A stretch of DNA of 64,000 nucleotides from contig CAZYTO010000002.1 of the NCBI GenBank assembly GCA_964650405.1, positions 5,546 to 69,545 on the forward strand, read 5' to 3'. Positions 63,064 to 64,000 of this stretch are shown piece by piece. The stretch comes from CAZYTO01 sp964650405 (GTDB lineage Bacteria > Acidobacteriota > Thermoanaerobaculia > Gp7-AA8). The notes beneath the pieces were generated by a model, which saw only the letters and a list, made by a program, of their open reading frames with translations, was not told the DNA's origin and searched no databases. Every line of letters begins with the position of its first letter. Position 1 is the first letter of the stretch. Made by a program: the position numbers and the translations under genes.

Positions 63064-64000
63064 CGGACACCATCCAGGAAATCACCGCGCAGGAGTACAA
63101 GTACGGATTCGTCACCGACATCGAAGCCGATGTCGCTCCTCCCGGCCTCAATGACGACATCATTCGTCTCATCTCGTCCAAGAAGGAAGAGCCGGAGTGG
63201 CTGCTGGAGTGGCGCCTCAAGGCCTTCCATCACTGGCTGGAGATGAAGGGGCCGCCCTGGGAAAACGTCCAATACAAGGCCATAGACTACCAGGCCATCC
63301 GCTACTACTCGGCTCCGAAAAAGAAGAAGAAGCTAAACTCTCTCGATGAAGTCGACCCCGAGCTGCGCTCCACCTTCGAGAAGCTGGGCATCTCGCTGGA
63401 GGAGCAGAAGCGCCTCACCGGCGTGGCCGTCGACGCGGTGTTCGACTCCGTCTCCGTGGCCACCACCTTCCGCAACGAGCTGGCCAAACACGGCATCCTC
63501 TTCTGTTCGTTCTCCGAGGCCGTAAAGGAGCACCCGGAGCTGATGAGGAAGTACCTCGGCAGCGTCGTCCCGACCACCGACAACTTCTTCGCCGCGCTCA
63601 ACTCGGCCGTCTTCAGCGACGGCTCGTTCTGCTACATCCCCAAGGGCGTCCGCTGCCCGATGGAGCTCTCCACCTACTTCCGCATCAACAGCGCCGGCAC
63701 GGGACAGTTCGAGCGCACGCTGATCGTGGCGGATGAAGGGGCGTACGTCAGTTACCTCGAAGGCTGTACGGCCCCGATGCGCGACGAGAACCAGTTGCAC
63801 GCCGCCGTCGTCGAGCTGGTGGCGCTCCCCGGCGCCACGATCAAGTACTCGACGGTGCAGAACTGGTATCCGGGAGACAGGAACGGGAAGGGCGGGATCT
63901 TCAACTTCGTCACCAAGCGCGGCAAGGCCTTCGACAACGCCAAGATCTCCTGGACGCAGGTGGAGACCGGCTCGGCCATCACCTGGAAGTATCCGAGCTG
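63060..64000 (+). CDS. sufB: SufB Fe-S assembly scaffold (3' partial)
   Basis: 313 codons are visible to the right edge, open to the end of the window. The start ATG 63060 overlaps the rrf2 stop in ATGA. Conserved [75 protein letters not shown] and [21 protein letters not shown] stretches mark SufB. It is the scaffold of the SUF system with SufC and SufD, presumably just outside the window. Confidence 0.95.
   Translation, partial: MTDTIQEITAQEYKYGFVTDIEADVAPPGLNDDIIRLISSKKEEPEWLLEWRLKAFHHWLEMKGPPWENVQYKAIDYQAIRYYSAPKKKKKLNSLDEVDPELRSTFEKLGISLEEQKRLTGVAVDAVFDSVSVATTFRNELAKHGILFCSFSEAVKEHPELMRKYLGSVVPTTDNFFAALNSAVFSDGSFCYIPKGVRCPMELSTYFRINSAGTGQFERTLIVADEGAYVSYLEGCTAPMRDENQLHAAVVELVALPGATIKYSTVQNWYPGDRNGKGGIFNFVTKRGKAFDNAKISWTQVETGSAITWKYPS

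Overview
The window is high-GC, gene-dense bacterial chromosome. It carries an alpha/beta two-subunit glycyl-tRNA synthetase, pyruvate phosphate dikinase, TrmFO, SelB, a SUF Fe-S operon, reverse-transsulfuration-type genes and type IV pilin-like genes, and many short repeats between genes. No rRNA or tRNA was found to fix the taxonomy. I infer a Gram-negative, probably environmental bacterium, perhaps Acidobacteriota-like. This rests on gene content and style only.

Bases 1-2829 hold three overlapping genes: an APH-type kinase (cut by the window edge), a HopA1-family protein and a LanC-like cyclase with all three zinc ligands. This looks like a class V-type lanthipeptide synthetase. No precursor peptide is visible, and it may lie before base 1. 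A FitAB/VapBC-type toxin-antitoxin pair, a DUF3467 protein and trmFO follow. Next are ywiC divergent from a Crp/Fnr regulator, an RND efflux pair, and a run of small genes (Coq4-like, YbjQ, DUF4440, DUF962, GH19, DUF1801, ECF42 sigma factor with its DGPF partner). A PHP / GT21 glycosyltransferase / GH1 / V4R-like stretch and a CBS-histidine kinase with its response regulator lead to a PafA-type phosphatase.

Bases 25380-36892 carry convergent LigD-type ligase and polymerase genes, moaE/moaD, an HD hydrolase, polA (its proofreading domain looks dead), a lipoprotein, selB, a DUF72 protein and a CxxC zinc-ribbon protein. Bases 37140-47520 carry cystathionine synthase/lyase-type genes, a nucleotidyltransferase TA-like pair, plsY-gpsA, two membrane glycosyltransferases, an MshEN-domain protein and a DedA protein. 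One of the glycosyltransferases contains an in-frame palindromic insertion. The rest is a three-gene pilin operon with a giant prepilin (47595-53290), ppdK, a discoidin/OmpA-like lipoprotein, glyS-glyQ, a Thr/Pro-rich lipoprotein, a thioesterase, and the Rrf2-sufB start of a SUF operon running off the right edge.

The repeats are the least-explained part. (1) At least eight intergenic spots hold 7-nt (sometimes 8-nt) tandem repeats, often as opposed arms that could fold into hairpins. Several touch start or stop codons. (2) A 21-bp tandem repeat with an AGACAT-N2-ATGYCT core occurs at two distant loci (about 14476-14940 and 62014-62200); 21 bp keeps reading frame, so each encodes heptapeptide repeats. 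(3) A roughly 540-bp palindromic element sits in frame inside a glycosyltransferase gene.
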